Source: a virus. From it: a stretch of DNA of 36,910 nucleotides. The notes under the pieces are model-generated. The model saw only the letters and a list, made by a program, of their open reading frames with translations. It did not search any database and was not told where the DNA came from. Numbering within the stretch: position 1 is the first letter of the stretch; each line of letters opens with the position of its first letter. A program made the position numbers and the translations under genes. The DNA lies in IMG/VR virus record IMGVR_UViG_3300035663_001720, positions 1 through 36,910 of that record; one strand, given 5' to 3'. Shown in pieces: positions 6,242-14,449 of the stretch.

Positions 6242-9200
6242 ATGACTGACTTTGTCTCGTTACATAATCAGACGGATTTCTCTATTCTTGATTCTTTAAT
6301 GTCCCCCAAAGCACTCTTTAATCGAGCCAAAGAATTGGGCCAATCTGCAGTCGCAGTCACAGATCACGGCACACTAGCCGGAGCCTGGGATTCCTTAAAA
6401 GCTTCCCGAGAGACTGGCGTTAAACTTATTATGGGCTGTGAAATCTACTTTGTAGAAGATGCCCAAAATATTACCGATAAATTTAGACATTTAACCCTGT
6501 TAGCTAAAAATGCTAATGGTTATAAGAACTTACTCACTCTCAATAAAAAGGGCTTTGATCAGGGCTCTTTTATTGGCAAGAGAGTATATCCTATTGTCGA
6601 TTGGAAGTTGTTAGAACAATGTTATAACGGGCTAATTTGTCTCACTGGTTGTGGCAATGGAATCATTAGCCAATTATTAATGAATAAAAAGTTTGATGAA
6701 GTAGAAACTACTGTCCTGAAACTGAAACAGTTATTTGGAGATAATTTAGGCATTGAAATTCTTCCCAATAATATGAAGCGGGGCTCTAATATTTATAATG
6801 ATGAAATTGATCAACAATTTCTCAATATGAAGCTGATTAATTTGGGCAAAACACACAATATTAAAATTGTGCCCACCTGCAATGCTCATTATGTGAAGAA
6901 AGAAGATCATGATATTCATGATGTTTTTCTAGCTATTGGTTCTCATCAACCAAAATATTCTAATTTTAGAATTAAATATAATGTACCAGATTTTTATCTT
7001 AAATCTGCCGAAGAAGTTAAAAACTTCTTTGCTAGAAATCATGGCGAAGAATTAGCAGAAGAATGGTGTAATAATACGGTATATTTCGCCAATTTATGCG
7101 AAACTCCAGATTGGATTGACCCTAAATACTCTAATCCTTCTGGAAAAGAATTACCGATCTTCCCGGTCAAAGATGAGACAGATTATCCTGAATTTGTACA
7201 CTGGCTGGAACTTCAACCGCCAGAAGTTAAATTATTAGATATTGATAAACAATATTTGAGATTTAAATGTCAAGCCGCTTTTTCCTCTCGTATTAAGGAT
7301 TTATCTCCTGATAATATGGAAAACTATCAACAGCGCTTGTTAGAAGAGCTAGATGTTATTGAATATCATGGCTTTTCTAGCTACATGTTAATTGTGGCAG
7401 ATTATATTAATTGGGCTCGTCGTAATGAGATTGCCGTAGGAGAAGGTCGAGGCTGCCTCACGGGTGATACCCAAGTCTTAACTACTCAAGGATTTAAATT
7501 AATCAAAGACCTGTCTGTGACAGATACTGTGTTTAGTCATACTGGAAATATGAAAACTATTTCTAAATTATTTAAATTTGACGTATCCAATGAAAAATTA
7601 TTAAAGTTTAAAACACAGCAATCGTTTACGGACCTCACCATGACTTCGGATCATAAGGTGCTAATTGCTAAATCTCAAGATTTAGATAAATATTATTTTT
7701 ACCCACCTAAAAAAGTTAAAGGTAAAATTAAAAGCTTTAATCCCCACTTGGAATGGGTGCCGGCTCACCAAATAAAAGTAGGAGATTATTTCTTTACTCC
7801 TAAATTAAATCGTTCCATTGACAACTTATCAGATATTGATCTTGCTCAATACAGCGACTCAATCATAGAAAATGATTTTATTGTCAGCAAAATTTACTTT
7901 ACTAGCCCCCTCTCTTTACGCGCTTTACATAAAGTATCTCCAATCAGCTTTGAAAGTTTGAGAAAAATCAAAAATAACAAACCTATTGCTGATACACAAA
8001 TTAATTTACTTCAACAATACCTGTCTTCTACTGGGTCGTCTCTTCAAGATTTTGTCAATCATAAAAACTATAAATATAGCCGAATTCAAAGATTTATTAA
8101 AATTGATAATGATTTCGCTTATTTATTAGGCCGATGGATCGGTGATGGATCCTTTCATGGAAATAAAGGGATTTCTATCTGTTTTAATAGTAAAGATATC
8201 GTAGGTCGAGAAAAAATAAAATCCTATCTCACTAAACTAGGATTTTATGTCTGCCAAGAAAATAGAAAAAATAATAATACCTTATTAACTGTTTCTAATA
8301 AGGCTATGTATTCTTTATTTAAAGAATTATTTCCGAATTATCATAGTTCTCAAACTAAACATATGCCAAATATTTTTCGTTTATTTTCTGATGAACTAAT
8401 TCGTCATCTGTTATTAGGATTATTAGAATCAGATGGTTGTGTTAATAATTATGAAAAAATAAAAACTACTAGCCAAACTTTAGCTCTGCAAGTAAAAGAA
8501 GCGTTAAATTATTTATCACTCCCCTCCTCTATTTATACAGAAGAAAACCCGAAAAGATATCAAGTAGCTACCTCTACTGCTTTTACCATTGCTTTTAATG
8601 GAATTAAAACTAAACCTAATCCACATATCCACCGAACAAATCAAGGTTTTTATAGTAAAGTAGTTAGTATAGTGGAAACTACTGCTGATTTTGTCTATGA
8701 TTTTACTGTTCCAGATGATCATAGCTATCTTACTACCAGTGGAATAGTTCATAATAGTGTAGGAGGCTCTTTAATTGCTTTCTTACTAGGAATTCATCAA
8801 GCAGACCCGATTAAGTATGATCTGATTTTTGCTCGATTTCATAATAAGGAGAAGAGCAGCTTTCCGGATATAGACACCGACTTCGCCCCCTCAGGTCGCG
8901 AAAAAGTCCAAGCCTATGTTCGCCAAAAATATGGAGAGGAACACGTAGCCCACGTCTCTAACGTTAATACTATTACCCCCAAGGTGTATGTTCGCGATAT
9001 TGCGAGAGCCTGCGAATTAGGCGGCTCCAGAGAAGAAGCCGTTCGGATTGGTAATGATGTTGCCGATTGCATTCCATCAGATATTCATTCCATTGATGAT
9101 GCGTTAGCTAAAGTTCCATTATTTGCTGAATATTGTAAAAAATATCCAGAATTAGAAAAGTATAAAAGCATTTGCGGAAAATATCGAGCTTGGTCTACTC

Positions 9201-10228
9201 ATGCCGGAGGAATTATTATTTCTGCCCGACCACTAACCGGATTAATTCCCCTGAGACGAGATAAAGATGGTGCCCTAGCTATTGAATATGATAAAGATAA
9301 AGCAGAAGAAAACGGTCTAGTTAAAATGGATACTTTAGGTCTCTCCACTTTAGATATTATTGGAGAAACTTATCGTATTATTAAAGAACGCGGCAAAGAA
9401 GTGCCTCCCGATCAATTAGATTATGATGTTCATGATGCTCCTTCTTATGATTTGATTGCTAATGGCGATACCTTTTGCGTCTTTCAATTAGGGACTAGTG
9501 CTGGTACCGTAGACTTATGCCGTCGAATTAAACCAGATAGTATCAATGATTTAGCCAATATTAATGCCTTGGCCCGACCCTCCGCTCGTGAGATGAGAAA
9601 TGATTTCATTAAAACTAAAAATGGAGGTAAGCCGGTTGCTTTATTGCATTCTAAATTAGCTCGAGCTTTTAATAGTACTTATGGCTTCGGATTATATGAA
9701 GAATGTTTAATGTATCTGGCTCAAGATATTGCTGGTTGGAGCTTGCACTCAGCTGATAGATTAAGAAAATTAACTAAAGAAAAAGGTAAGAATCCTAAAA
9801 AGGTCCAACAATGGAAAGCAGAATTTATTGCTGATTCTGTTAAAATGGGCGTTCAAGAATTAATTGCTCAACGTATATGGAGTGAGGTAATTGAGCCTTT
9901 CCAGGGATATGGGTTCAACCGTTCCTTGTCCCTTTTTGAAATGATTGATATATATTCTAATGATGGTAGATTTATAAAGTCTAAACCTATAGGAGAAGTA
10001 AAACCAGGAGAATATGTGCGTTCACGAGATGAAGCTACTCAAAAAGAGATTTTTGTCGAAGTAAAGGCGAATCATGATCATGGTATTTTACCTTTAGTAG
10101 AGGTAGAATTAGAAACCGGCGAAACAGTCAAATGTACTATGGATCATAAGTTTAGAATTCAAGAAAATAAAGAGATGGTGCCATTATGGCAAATCTTAAG
10201 AGACAATTTATCAATAGTGTTAGGTTAA
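6242..10228 (+). CDS. dnaE: DNA polymerase III alpha (DnaE) N-terminal part, with cis intein and split-intein N half
   Basis: A 1328-residue precursor. The PHP domain is at 1-280 (VTDHGTLAG, GCEIYF); its first motif reads LHNQ where active PHP domains have LHxH. The palm carries the catalytic aspartates in FPDIDTDF (Asp876, Asp878) and VKMDTLGL (Asp1030). The conserved GRG-S-x-x-GSL motif is interrupted by a LAGLIDADG intein at 405-838. After FQGYGFNR (ending at 1227) the protein turns into an intein N half of 101 residues and stops. The missing fingers and C-terminal regions continue in DnaE-C at 11441. Removal of both inteins and joining to DnaE-C would give 1168 residues, the normal size of bacterial DnaE. 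Function: template-directed DNA synthesis of the phage genome. The stop at 10226 is therefore not a disabling mutation. Confidence 0.95.
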   Translation: MTDFVSLHNQTDFSILDSLMSPKALFNRAKELGQSAVAVTDHGTLAGAWDSLKASRETGVKLIMGCEIYFVEDAQNITDKFRHLTLLAKNANGYKNLLTLNKKGFDQGSFIGKRVYPIVDWKLLEQCYNGLICLTGCGNGIISQLLMNKKFDEVETTVLKLKQLFGDNLGIEILPNNMKRGSNIYNDEIDQQFLNMKLINLGKTHNIKIVPTCNAHYVKKEDHDIHDVFLAIGSHQPKYSNFRIKYNVPDFYLKSAEEVKNFFARNHGEELAEEWCNNTVYFANLCETPDWIDPKYSNPSGKELPIFPVKDETDYPEFVHWLELQPPEVKLLDIDKQYLRFKCQAAFSSRIKDLSPDNMENYQQRLLEELDVIEYHGFSSYMLIVADYINWARRNEIAVGEGRGCLTGDTQVLTTQGFKLIKDLSVTDTVFSHTGNMKTISKLFKFDVSNEKLLKFKTQQSFTDLTMTSDHKVLIAKSQDLDKYYFYPPKKVKGKIKSFNPHLEWVPAHQIKVGDYFFTPKLNRSIDNLSDIDLAQYSDSIIENDFIVSKIYFTSPLSLRALHKVSPISFESLRKIKNNKPIADTQINLLQQYLSSTGSSLQDFVNHKNYKYSRIQRFIKIDNDFAYLLGRWIGDGSFHGNKGISICFNSKDIVGREKIKSYLTKLGFYVCQENRKNNNTLLTVSNKAMYSLFKELFPNYHSSQTKHMPNIFRLFSDELIRHLLLGLLESDGCVNNYEKIKTTSQTLALQVKEALNYLSLPSSIYTEENPKRYQVATSTAFTIAFNGIKTKPNPHIHRTNQGFYSKVVSIVETTADFVYDFTVPDDHSYLTTSGIVHNSVGGSLIAFLLGIHQADPIKYDLIFARFHNKEKSSFPDIDTDFAPSGREKVQAYVRQKYGEEHVAHVSNVNTITPKVYVRDIARACELGGSREEAVRIGNDVADCIPSDIHSIDDALAKVPLFAEYCKKYPELEKYKSICGKYRAWSTHAGGIIISARPLTGLIPLRRDKDGALAIEYDKDKAEENGLVKMDTLGLSTLDIIGETYRIIKERGKEVPPDQLDYDVHDAPSYDLIANGDTFCVFQLGTSAGTVDLCRRIKPDSINDLANINALARPSAREMRNDFIKTKNGGKPVALLHSKLARAFNSTYGFGLYEECLMYLAQDIAGWSLHSADRLRKLTKEKGKNPKKVQQWKAEFIADSVKMGVQELIAQRIWSEVIEPFQGYGFNRSLSLFEMIDIYSNDGRFIKSKPIGEVKPGEYVRSRDEATQKEIFVEVKANHDHGILPLVEVELETGETVKCTMDHKFRIQENKEMVPLWQILRDNLSIVLG
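7454..8755 (+). mobile_element. Cis-splicing LAGLIDADG intein in DnaE
   Basis: The intein spans residues 405-838 (434 aa) of the DnaE precursor. It starts with Cys405 (CLTGDTQVLTTQGF, block A) and has TSDHKVL as block B with the T-x-x-H pattern. Two LAGLIDADG helices follow: LLGRWIGDG at 628-636 and LLGLLESDG at 724-732. Block F is VYDFTVPDDHSYLTTSGIV, and the intein ends in His837-Asn838 with Ser839 as the +1 residue. All catalytic splice residues are present, so it should splice and may still cut DNA. It interrupts the GRG|S-x-x-GSL motif just before the catalytic aspartates, a typical highly conserved insertion point. Confidence 0.95.
9923..10225 (+). mobile_element. Split intein, N-terminal half (IntN), fused to DnaE-N
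   Basis: Residues 1228-1328 of the DnaE-N precursor leave DnaE homology right after GYGFNR and read as an intein N half. Ser1228 is the first residue, block A is followed by IGEVKPGEYVRSRD, and block B is GETVKCTMDHKFRIQ with T-x-x-H. The chain stops after 101 residues, before any endonuclease or block F. Its partner IntC starts DnaE-C at 11441. Ser rather than Cys at position 1 is less common but compatible with splicing. Confidence 0.93.
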
Positions 10229-10229
10229 A

Positions 10230-11444
10230 ATGGGAAATGTCAGCAAACCAATAGATTATTATCTTCAAAAAATTCCAGAACCATTTAGATCAAATGTTTC
10301 TTTAATGGAAGACTATCAAGGTAATAGAACTAAAATATCTTTTAATTTTTCATGTGGGTGTCAGATACAAGAACAATTTAAGGTTTTTCTTAAGAGGCCG
10401 CGATTTGATTTTTGCACCTCATGTGCTAAGAAAAATAGTCAAACTTATAGTTGTCAGTATTGCTGTCAAGAATTTACTGTGCAACGACATTTGGAAAATT
10501 GTCAGCAAAAATGCCAAAATAAATATGCACAACTCATTTTGGGTACAGATTATGTAATTTGCCAGATTTGTAATTTACATGCAAGAAGTCTAGGGGCACA
10601 TGTTACTAAGAAGCACAATATATCTCATAAAGAATATCGTGAAAAATATGGAAGTTTAATTTGCACTGAGGCTTCTAAAAATTATAAAGAAAGCGGTCAA
10701 TATAATAGAGAGTGGATTACTCGTGCTCATTTAAATGGCACAGATTTAACCGAATATAGAAAAAAGTTATCTACAGCTGTTAAAGAGGCAATAATGTCAA
10801 ATCCGGAAGAACGAAAAAGACGTTCCGAGTTAATGGCTACTATTAATAAAACAGAGAATATGCGGATTAAATCTTCTAAATCGGCCAAAATAACCTCTGC
10901 TAAACCAGAAATTTTAGAAAAAAGAACTAAGCAATTACAAAAATGGAGAGAAGAAAACCCAGAGTTATTTTATAACCAATGTACCGCTCCAATGATTAAA
11001 TCATTTCAAAGTAAACCAGAAAGAATATTATTTAATTATTTCTCGCAATTAAAACCTTTTAATTTTAAAAGAAACCAATTTATAAAATCTAAGTATTTTA
11101 CTAATTTTTCTAAGAAGAAACAAGTAGATATAATTGATTTGGATAATAGAATTTATATAGAGTTTGATGGTAAAGTTCATTTTAAGCCTATTTTTGGCGA
11201 TTCTGTTCTCTTAAAAACTAAATTAAGAGATCAAGAATTAGAAAAAGTTATTACATCTAACAATTGGATTCTAATTAGAATTAGCTACGATCAATTTGTT
11301 TATACTACTAAAAATATTAATAAAATTAAACATGATGCATCTTATTTCAAACCAGAAAGCCTTCAACAAATAGAAGCAATACTTAAATCAAAGCAACCAG
11401 GTGTTTACAAAATCGGAGAGGCATATAATAGCTCAAAATCATGA
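10230..11444 (+). CDS. Vsr-like homing endonuclease inside the split-intein break
   Basis: A 404-residue endonuclease encoded between the two dnaE parts. The N-terminal third is rich in zinc motifs (CTSC, CQYCC, CQICNLHARSLGAHVTKKH), the last a zinc-finger-like DNA-binding unit. The middle is basic and repetitive, like NUMOD-type DNA-binding segments. The C-terminal domain carries the Vsr-like nuclease signature: Asp300 in KQVDIIDL and IYIEFDGKVHF with Glu311, Asp313 and His317, followed by WILIRISYDQF. This class of endonuclease is known from fractured genes with split inteins in environmental phage sequence (Dassa and co-workers). The ATG follows the IntN stop by one base, with AGG five bases upstream. 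Its stop overlaps the DnaE-C start as ATGA. It probably mobilises the whole split cassette. Confidence 0.9.
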   Translation: MGNVSKPIDYYLQKIPEPFRSNVSLMEDYQGNRTKISFNFSCGCQIQEQFKVFLKRPRFDFCTSCAKKNSQTYSCQYCCQEFTVQRHLENCQQKCQNKYAQLILGTDYVICQICNLHARSLGAHVTKKHNISHKEYREKYGSLICTEASKNYKESGQYNREWITRAHLNGTDLTEYRKKLSTAVKEAIMSNPEERKRRSELMATINKTENMRIKSSKSAKITSAKPEILEKRTKQLQKWREENPELFYNQCTAPMIKSFQSKPERILFNYFSQLKPFNFKRNQFIKSKYFTNFSKKKQVDIIDLDNRIYIEFDGKVHFKPIFGDSVLLKTKLRDQELEKVITSNNWILIRISYDQFVYTTKNINKIKHDASYFKPESLQQIEAILKSKQPGVYKIGEAYNSSKS

Positions 11445-11551
11445 CTAATATTAAAACTATTAAATACATTGGCAATCATGCTACGTGTGATTTGGAAGTA
11501 GATCATCCGGATCATCAATTCTACTTATCGAATGGAATGTTAACCTCAAAC
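11441..11551 (+). mobile_element. Split intein, C-terminal half (IntC), fused to DnaE-C
   Basis: The first 37 residues of the DnaE-C precursor form an intein C half: block F TCDLEVDHPDHQFYLSNGML and block G ending Ser36-Asn37, with Ser38 as the +1 nucleophile. The penultimate residue is Ser instead of the usual His, a variation known in active inteins. The length of 37 residues matches other natural split intein C halves. Ser38 begins SHAVLYSMTSYKTSYLKAHYP, which continues DnaE exactly where DnaE-N stopped. Confidence 0.93.
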
Positions 11552-12679
11552 TCTCATGCGGTCTTATATTCCATGACCAGTTATAAGACTTCTTATTTAA
11601 AGGCCCATTATCCGGTTGAGTTTTTATTGGCTAATTTAATGGCCGAAGTAAAATCTAATGCTCCAGATGCAGGGAGTAATATCAATAAAATTAAGAAAGA
11701 ATTAAAAGCACACAAGGTTAAGATTTCTCCTCCGGATATTAATTCGTCTAATTTGACTTATACTATTTCTGAAGGTAATAAATTATTAACCGGTTTAGAT
11801 TCTTTAAAATTCGTGGGAGACGATGCGATTAAAGATATTATTCAAAAACGTCCTTTCAAAAGCTTTTTTGATTTCATGCATCGAGTGGATTCCAAAAAAG
11901 TCAGAGCTAATAGTATTCAAGCCTTAGCGGCAGCTGGTGCCTTAGAAAAATTTGGTATCCCTAGAAAGCTTATTTTCTTATATTGTTCAGATTTTAGAAA
12001 GAAATTACAAGTTTGGTTAAAGAAACATGACCCTCAACAAGAAGAGTTTATTTATCCTTGGCCTTCGGAACCGGATTGGTCATTGTCAGAACAATATGCG
12101 TTAGAGCAATATTATTTAGGAGAATCTTTTATTTGTAAAGCGCCTGAGGCGTATGGTAAGTTTTTCAAAAGCCCTCATCATGTTATTTATGAAATTAAAA
12201 AAGCTAACAACAAAACCAAGATTTCGCCCATTAAAGGAATAGTTAAAGATTTCTTCGAATTCAAAGTTAAAAAAGAGACAAGTAGTTATTATGGTCAATC
12301 TATGGTGAAAGCTATTATTGAAGATAAAGAAGGAGACCAATGCTCTTGTACTATTTTTCCAGATCGTTGGCAATTAATACAGAAACGATTAAAAGAATTA
12401 AATAGCAAAGCTATATTTGATGTTGGCTTGGCTTTAAGTTTTTCTGGCAGTGTTAATACTTATGAAGATGAAGTTGGCATTATTTTAGAAGAATTATTAG
12501 ATATTTCTCCAATTCCAGCTTTACCTACTGATTTAAAAGCCAAGCGAGTCAATTTAAAGGAAGCTAAATTAAAAAATAAAGAGCCGGTGACTGAGGCGAA
12601 AAATGTTTTGGATGAAATTGAAGATTTATTATATGATGAGGGTCTAATTGATTTAGATACCGATCCGGATAACGATTAA
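11441..12679 (+). CDS. dnaE: DNA polymerase III alpha (DnaE) C-terminal part, with split-intein C half
   Basis: A 412-residue precursor. Residues 1-37 are IntC and 38-412 are the DnaE C-terminal part. SHAVLYSMTSYKTSYLKAHYP continues the conserved GYGFNKSHS motif of bacterial DnaE. A helical region with AAAGALEKFG is consistent with the (HhH)2 module. An OB-fold-like segment at about 245-355 (KTKISPIKGIVKDFFEFKVK, DQCSCTIFPDRW) and an acidic tail follow. Trans-splicing with DnaE-N is needed to make a full polymerase. The start ATG overlaps the upstream endonuclease stop by 4 nt and has no obvious own ribosome site, so it probably depends on translational coupling, which would tie polymerase output to translation of the endonuclease. 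Confidence 0.94.
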   Translation: MTNIKTIKYIGNHATCDLEVDHPDHQFYLSNGMLTSNSHAVLYSMTSYKTSYLKAHYPVEFLLANLMAEVKSNAPDAGSNINKIKKELKAHKVKISPPDINSSNLTYTISEGNKLLTGLDSLKFVGDDAIKDIIQKRPFKSFFDFMHRVDSKKVRANSIQALAAAGALEKFGIPRKLIFLYCSDFRKKLQVWLKKHDPQQEEFIYPWPSEPDWSLSEQYALEQYYLGESFICKAPEAYGKFFKSPHHVIYEIKKANNKTKISPIKGIVKDFFEFKVKKETSSYYGQSMVKAIIEDKEGDQCSCTIFPDRWQLIQKRLKELNSKAIFDVGLALSFSGSVNTYEDEVGIILEELLDISPIPALPTDLKAKRVNLKEAKLKNKEPVTEAKNVLDEIEDLLYDEGLIDLDTDPDND

Positions 12680-12706
12680 TTATAATAATTGCGCGGTGAT
12701 ATATTA

Positions 12707-12732
12707 CTCTAGTAATCCTAGAATAATTAGAG
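12707..12732 (+). promoter_or_regulatory. Weak hairpin in the gap after dnaE
   Basis: CTCTAGT at 12707-12713 can pair with ATTAGAG at 12726-12732, with one G-U pair and a 12-nt loop. There is no T-run after it. It lies in the 77-nt gap between DnaE-C and the next gene, before a ribosome site AAGGA. Could be a processing or operator site; evidence is only the dyad. Confidence 0.25.
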
Positions 12733-12756
12733 CGATCGTTGACCTAAGGAAAAATA

Positions 12757-13560
12757 ATGAAATGTATATCGTGTGAAATTGAAATCAATCCTAAATGGGC
12801 GCATGCTATTGATGTTAATATTTGCCCCTTTTGTGGGCAACATATTATGGAGGAGCATTTAAAAAACTTATTTGGCTCATTGCGTCAAACCATGGAAAGT
12901 TTAGTTGCTTATCCAGAAGCATTAAATGACTGGATGTTATCTAATTACTCGTATATTAAAACGGATTCGGAAGACATCATTAAATATGTACCTAAAGATC
13001 TAATTAAAAACAGTCATTATCATGCGGCTTCTGATCGAAAAGACTCTCAAAAATTCACGGTTAAAGTGGCCACCGAGCAAGGAGAGGAAGAGGTCATGGT
13101 AGAGAAGATTCAGCCAGAAGAAAAAACCAATGACTTTTTTAAGAGAGCGGAAGTAATTAAGCATAATGTGTTGCCGGCCGAAAAAACTCAGCATTTAAAA
13201 GCTTTAGCTCAACAAATTAAAAAGGCAGGATCTCAAGGACTAACGACTAGCAATCACAACATGGTATTATCTCCAGAATTAATGGAAAATGCTGATCCAG
13301 AGGCCATTGCAGAATATCAGCAATTAGTTTCTAATAATATGATTGGGTCATCCATTACTTCTAATGATTTAGATAGTGATGATTTGCCGGGAGGCGATTT
13401 TATTTTGCAAGCTAATTTAATGGCAGCGGCTACCAAAAATGGTAATAATAGAGATGGTGCTAATGCTAAAGATTTAGCCGCTTTGCAAAAAATGCAAGCT
13501 GGATTATCAGAATCCAGAAAAAATTTGCTAACTGGCGCGAAAGGGTCTTTTCGTCGATAA
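12757..13560 (+). CDS. Zinc-finger protein of unknown function
   Basis: A 267-residue protein. The N-terminus holds a likely zinc ribbon: MKCISCEIE and CPFCGQH, two CxxC pairs about 20 residues apart. The rest is mixed: a helical part to about 90, a charged region, and a C-terminal Ala/Asn/Gly-rich stretch with KDLAALQKMQAGLSESRKN. I do not recognise the family. A good ribosome site (AAGGA) precedes the ATG. It opens a run of small genes leading to RecA and SSB, so a role in DNA replication, recombination or transcription is plausible from position and the zinc ribbon, but is not shown. Confidence 0.72.
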   Translation: MKCISCEIEINPKWAHAIDVNICPFCGQHIMEEHLKNLFGSLRQTMESLVAYPEALNDWMLSNYSYIKTDSEDIIKYVPKDLIKNSHYHAASDRKDSQKFTVKVATEQGEEEVMVEKIQPEEKTNDFFKRAEVIKHNVLPAEKTQHLKALAQQIKKAGSQGLTTSNHNMVLSPELMENADPEAIAEYQQLVSNNMIGSSITSNDLDSDDLPGGDFILQANLMAAATKNGNNRDGANAKDLAALQKMQAGLSESRKNLLTGAKGSFRR

Positions 13561-13570
13561 TAGGTGAATG

Positions 13571-13936
13571 ATGTCAATTCATATTGTAAATAATAAAAAG
13601 TTAGAGATGACCGATGATGAATGGGCCATGTATCAAAAGATTGTAAAATCTTATACTACTGCTACTAATAAAGGCGAAGATCTATTTATAGATCTATTTG
13701 AAACAGATGATAATGGAATTATCATTTTTCTCAAACCTCCGTCTCGATTTAGAACCTCTTTTGAGGTATTCTTATTTTTGATGGCTTTATTTCAGCATCA
13801 ACATTTAAGATTAATGTATCAACAAGTAGGTGAAATCTCTCAGCAAATGAAAAATAAAATTCAAGAATTAAATCAATTGCAGGAAAAATTAGCTAAGAAT
13901 CTACCTCATTCGTTAGAATTAGATTCTAGAAATTAA
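13571..13936 (+). CDS. Small protein of unknown function with C-terminal coiled coil
   Basis: A 121-residue protein with no recognised family. Residues about 85-115 (QQVGEISQQMKNKIQELNQL and on) have a heptad-like Gln/Leu/Ile pattern that suggests a coiled coil, so it may form oligomers. Start choice: ATG codons occur at 13568 and 13571; the second is preferred because the AGGTGA ribosome site at 13562-13567 is better spaced from it. It lies between the zinc-finger gene and the possible UvsY-like gene with gaps of about 10 nt, so it belongs to the recombination operon by position. Confidence 0.7.
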   Translation: MSIHIVNNKKLEMTDDEWAMYQKIVKSYTTATNKGEDLFIDLFETDDNGIIIFLKPPSRFRTSFEVFLFLMALFQHQHLRLMYQQVGEISQQMKNKIQELNQLQEKLAKNLPHSLELDSRN

Positions 13937-13945
13937 GGGTTACAT

Positions 13946-14449
13946 ATGAGCCATACAGTAAGACTTGGTGATTTTTTAGGGACAGAATTAGAAGAAGATT
14001 TTATTAATTTTGATTTTACCGAAATACAGAAAGTATTAACACATTTACAAGAGACAGATGCTTTGGACTTAGTTCATGCCGAGTTTTTACAACAGCAAGC
14101 GTTGCGAGGAGCGGATATTGTTTCTGAATATCTCGGCAAGATTATTAAAACAGTTGGATATTTAGAGGCTAAAGTTAATAGAACTAAAAATAAAGTCTCT
14201 TTAGAATATAAAGCTCCGGATGGAGAGCGAACTACTTTAGACATGAAAAAATGGGCCGGAGAGTCTTCTCTAGAGGTAGAAGAGGTTCAGATTAAATTAG
14301 CCAAAGCTAAAGCTTCTAAAATTGTATTGGAAAAAAAATATGATATTCTGATTAGAAGTCATCATCACTATAAAGATATTGCTCAGGGATTAAGAAGAAC
14401 TGTCTTAGGATATAATTCTACTACTAAAATTCCCGAAGGATATGAGTAG
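13946..14449 (+). CDS. Possible recombination mediator (UvsY-like), uncertain
   Basis: A 167-residue, almost entirely helical, charged protein directly upstream of the RecA gene and overlapping its frame by 8 nt. The C-terminal part (VQIKLAKAKASKIVLEKKYD, then SHHHYKDIAQGLRR) has the look of the C-terminal helices of T4 UvsY, the mediator that loads UvsX recombinase on gp32-coated DNA. Size is near UvsY (137 aa). SSB and the recombinase lie just downstream, which is the expected company. This is inference from context, helical pattern and partial resemblance, not a firm homology. The ribosome site AAGGG precedes the ATG. Confidence 0.4.
   Translation: MSHTVRLGDFLGTELEEDFINFDFTEIQKVLTHLQETDALDLVHAEFLQQQALRGADIVSEYLGKIIKTVGYLEAKVNRTKNKVSLEYKAPDGERTTLDMKKWAGESSLEVEEVQIKLAKAKASKIVLEKKYDILIRSHHHYKDIAQGLRRTVLGYNSTTKIPEGYE

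Noticed and set aside
10226-11440. Stop and unrelated gene inside dnaE read as a broken polymerase pseudogene
   Set aside because: The sequences at both sides are complete intein halves with splice residues, and the exteins join in exact DnaE register, so a working split gene is the better reading.
11545-11551. Inactive IntC because the penultimate residue is Ser instead of His
   Set aside because: Active inteins with other residues at this position are known, and both Asn37 and +1 Ser38 are present, so loss of splicing cannot be concluded.
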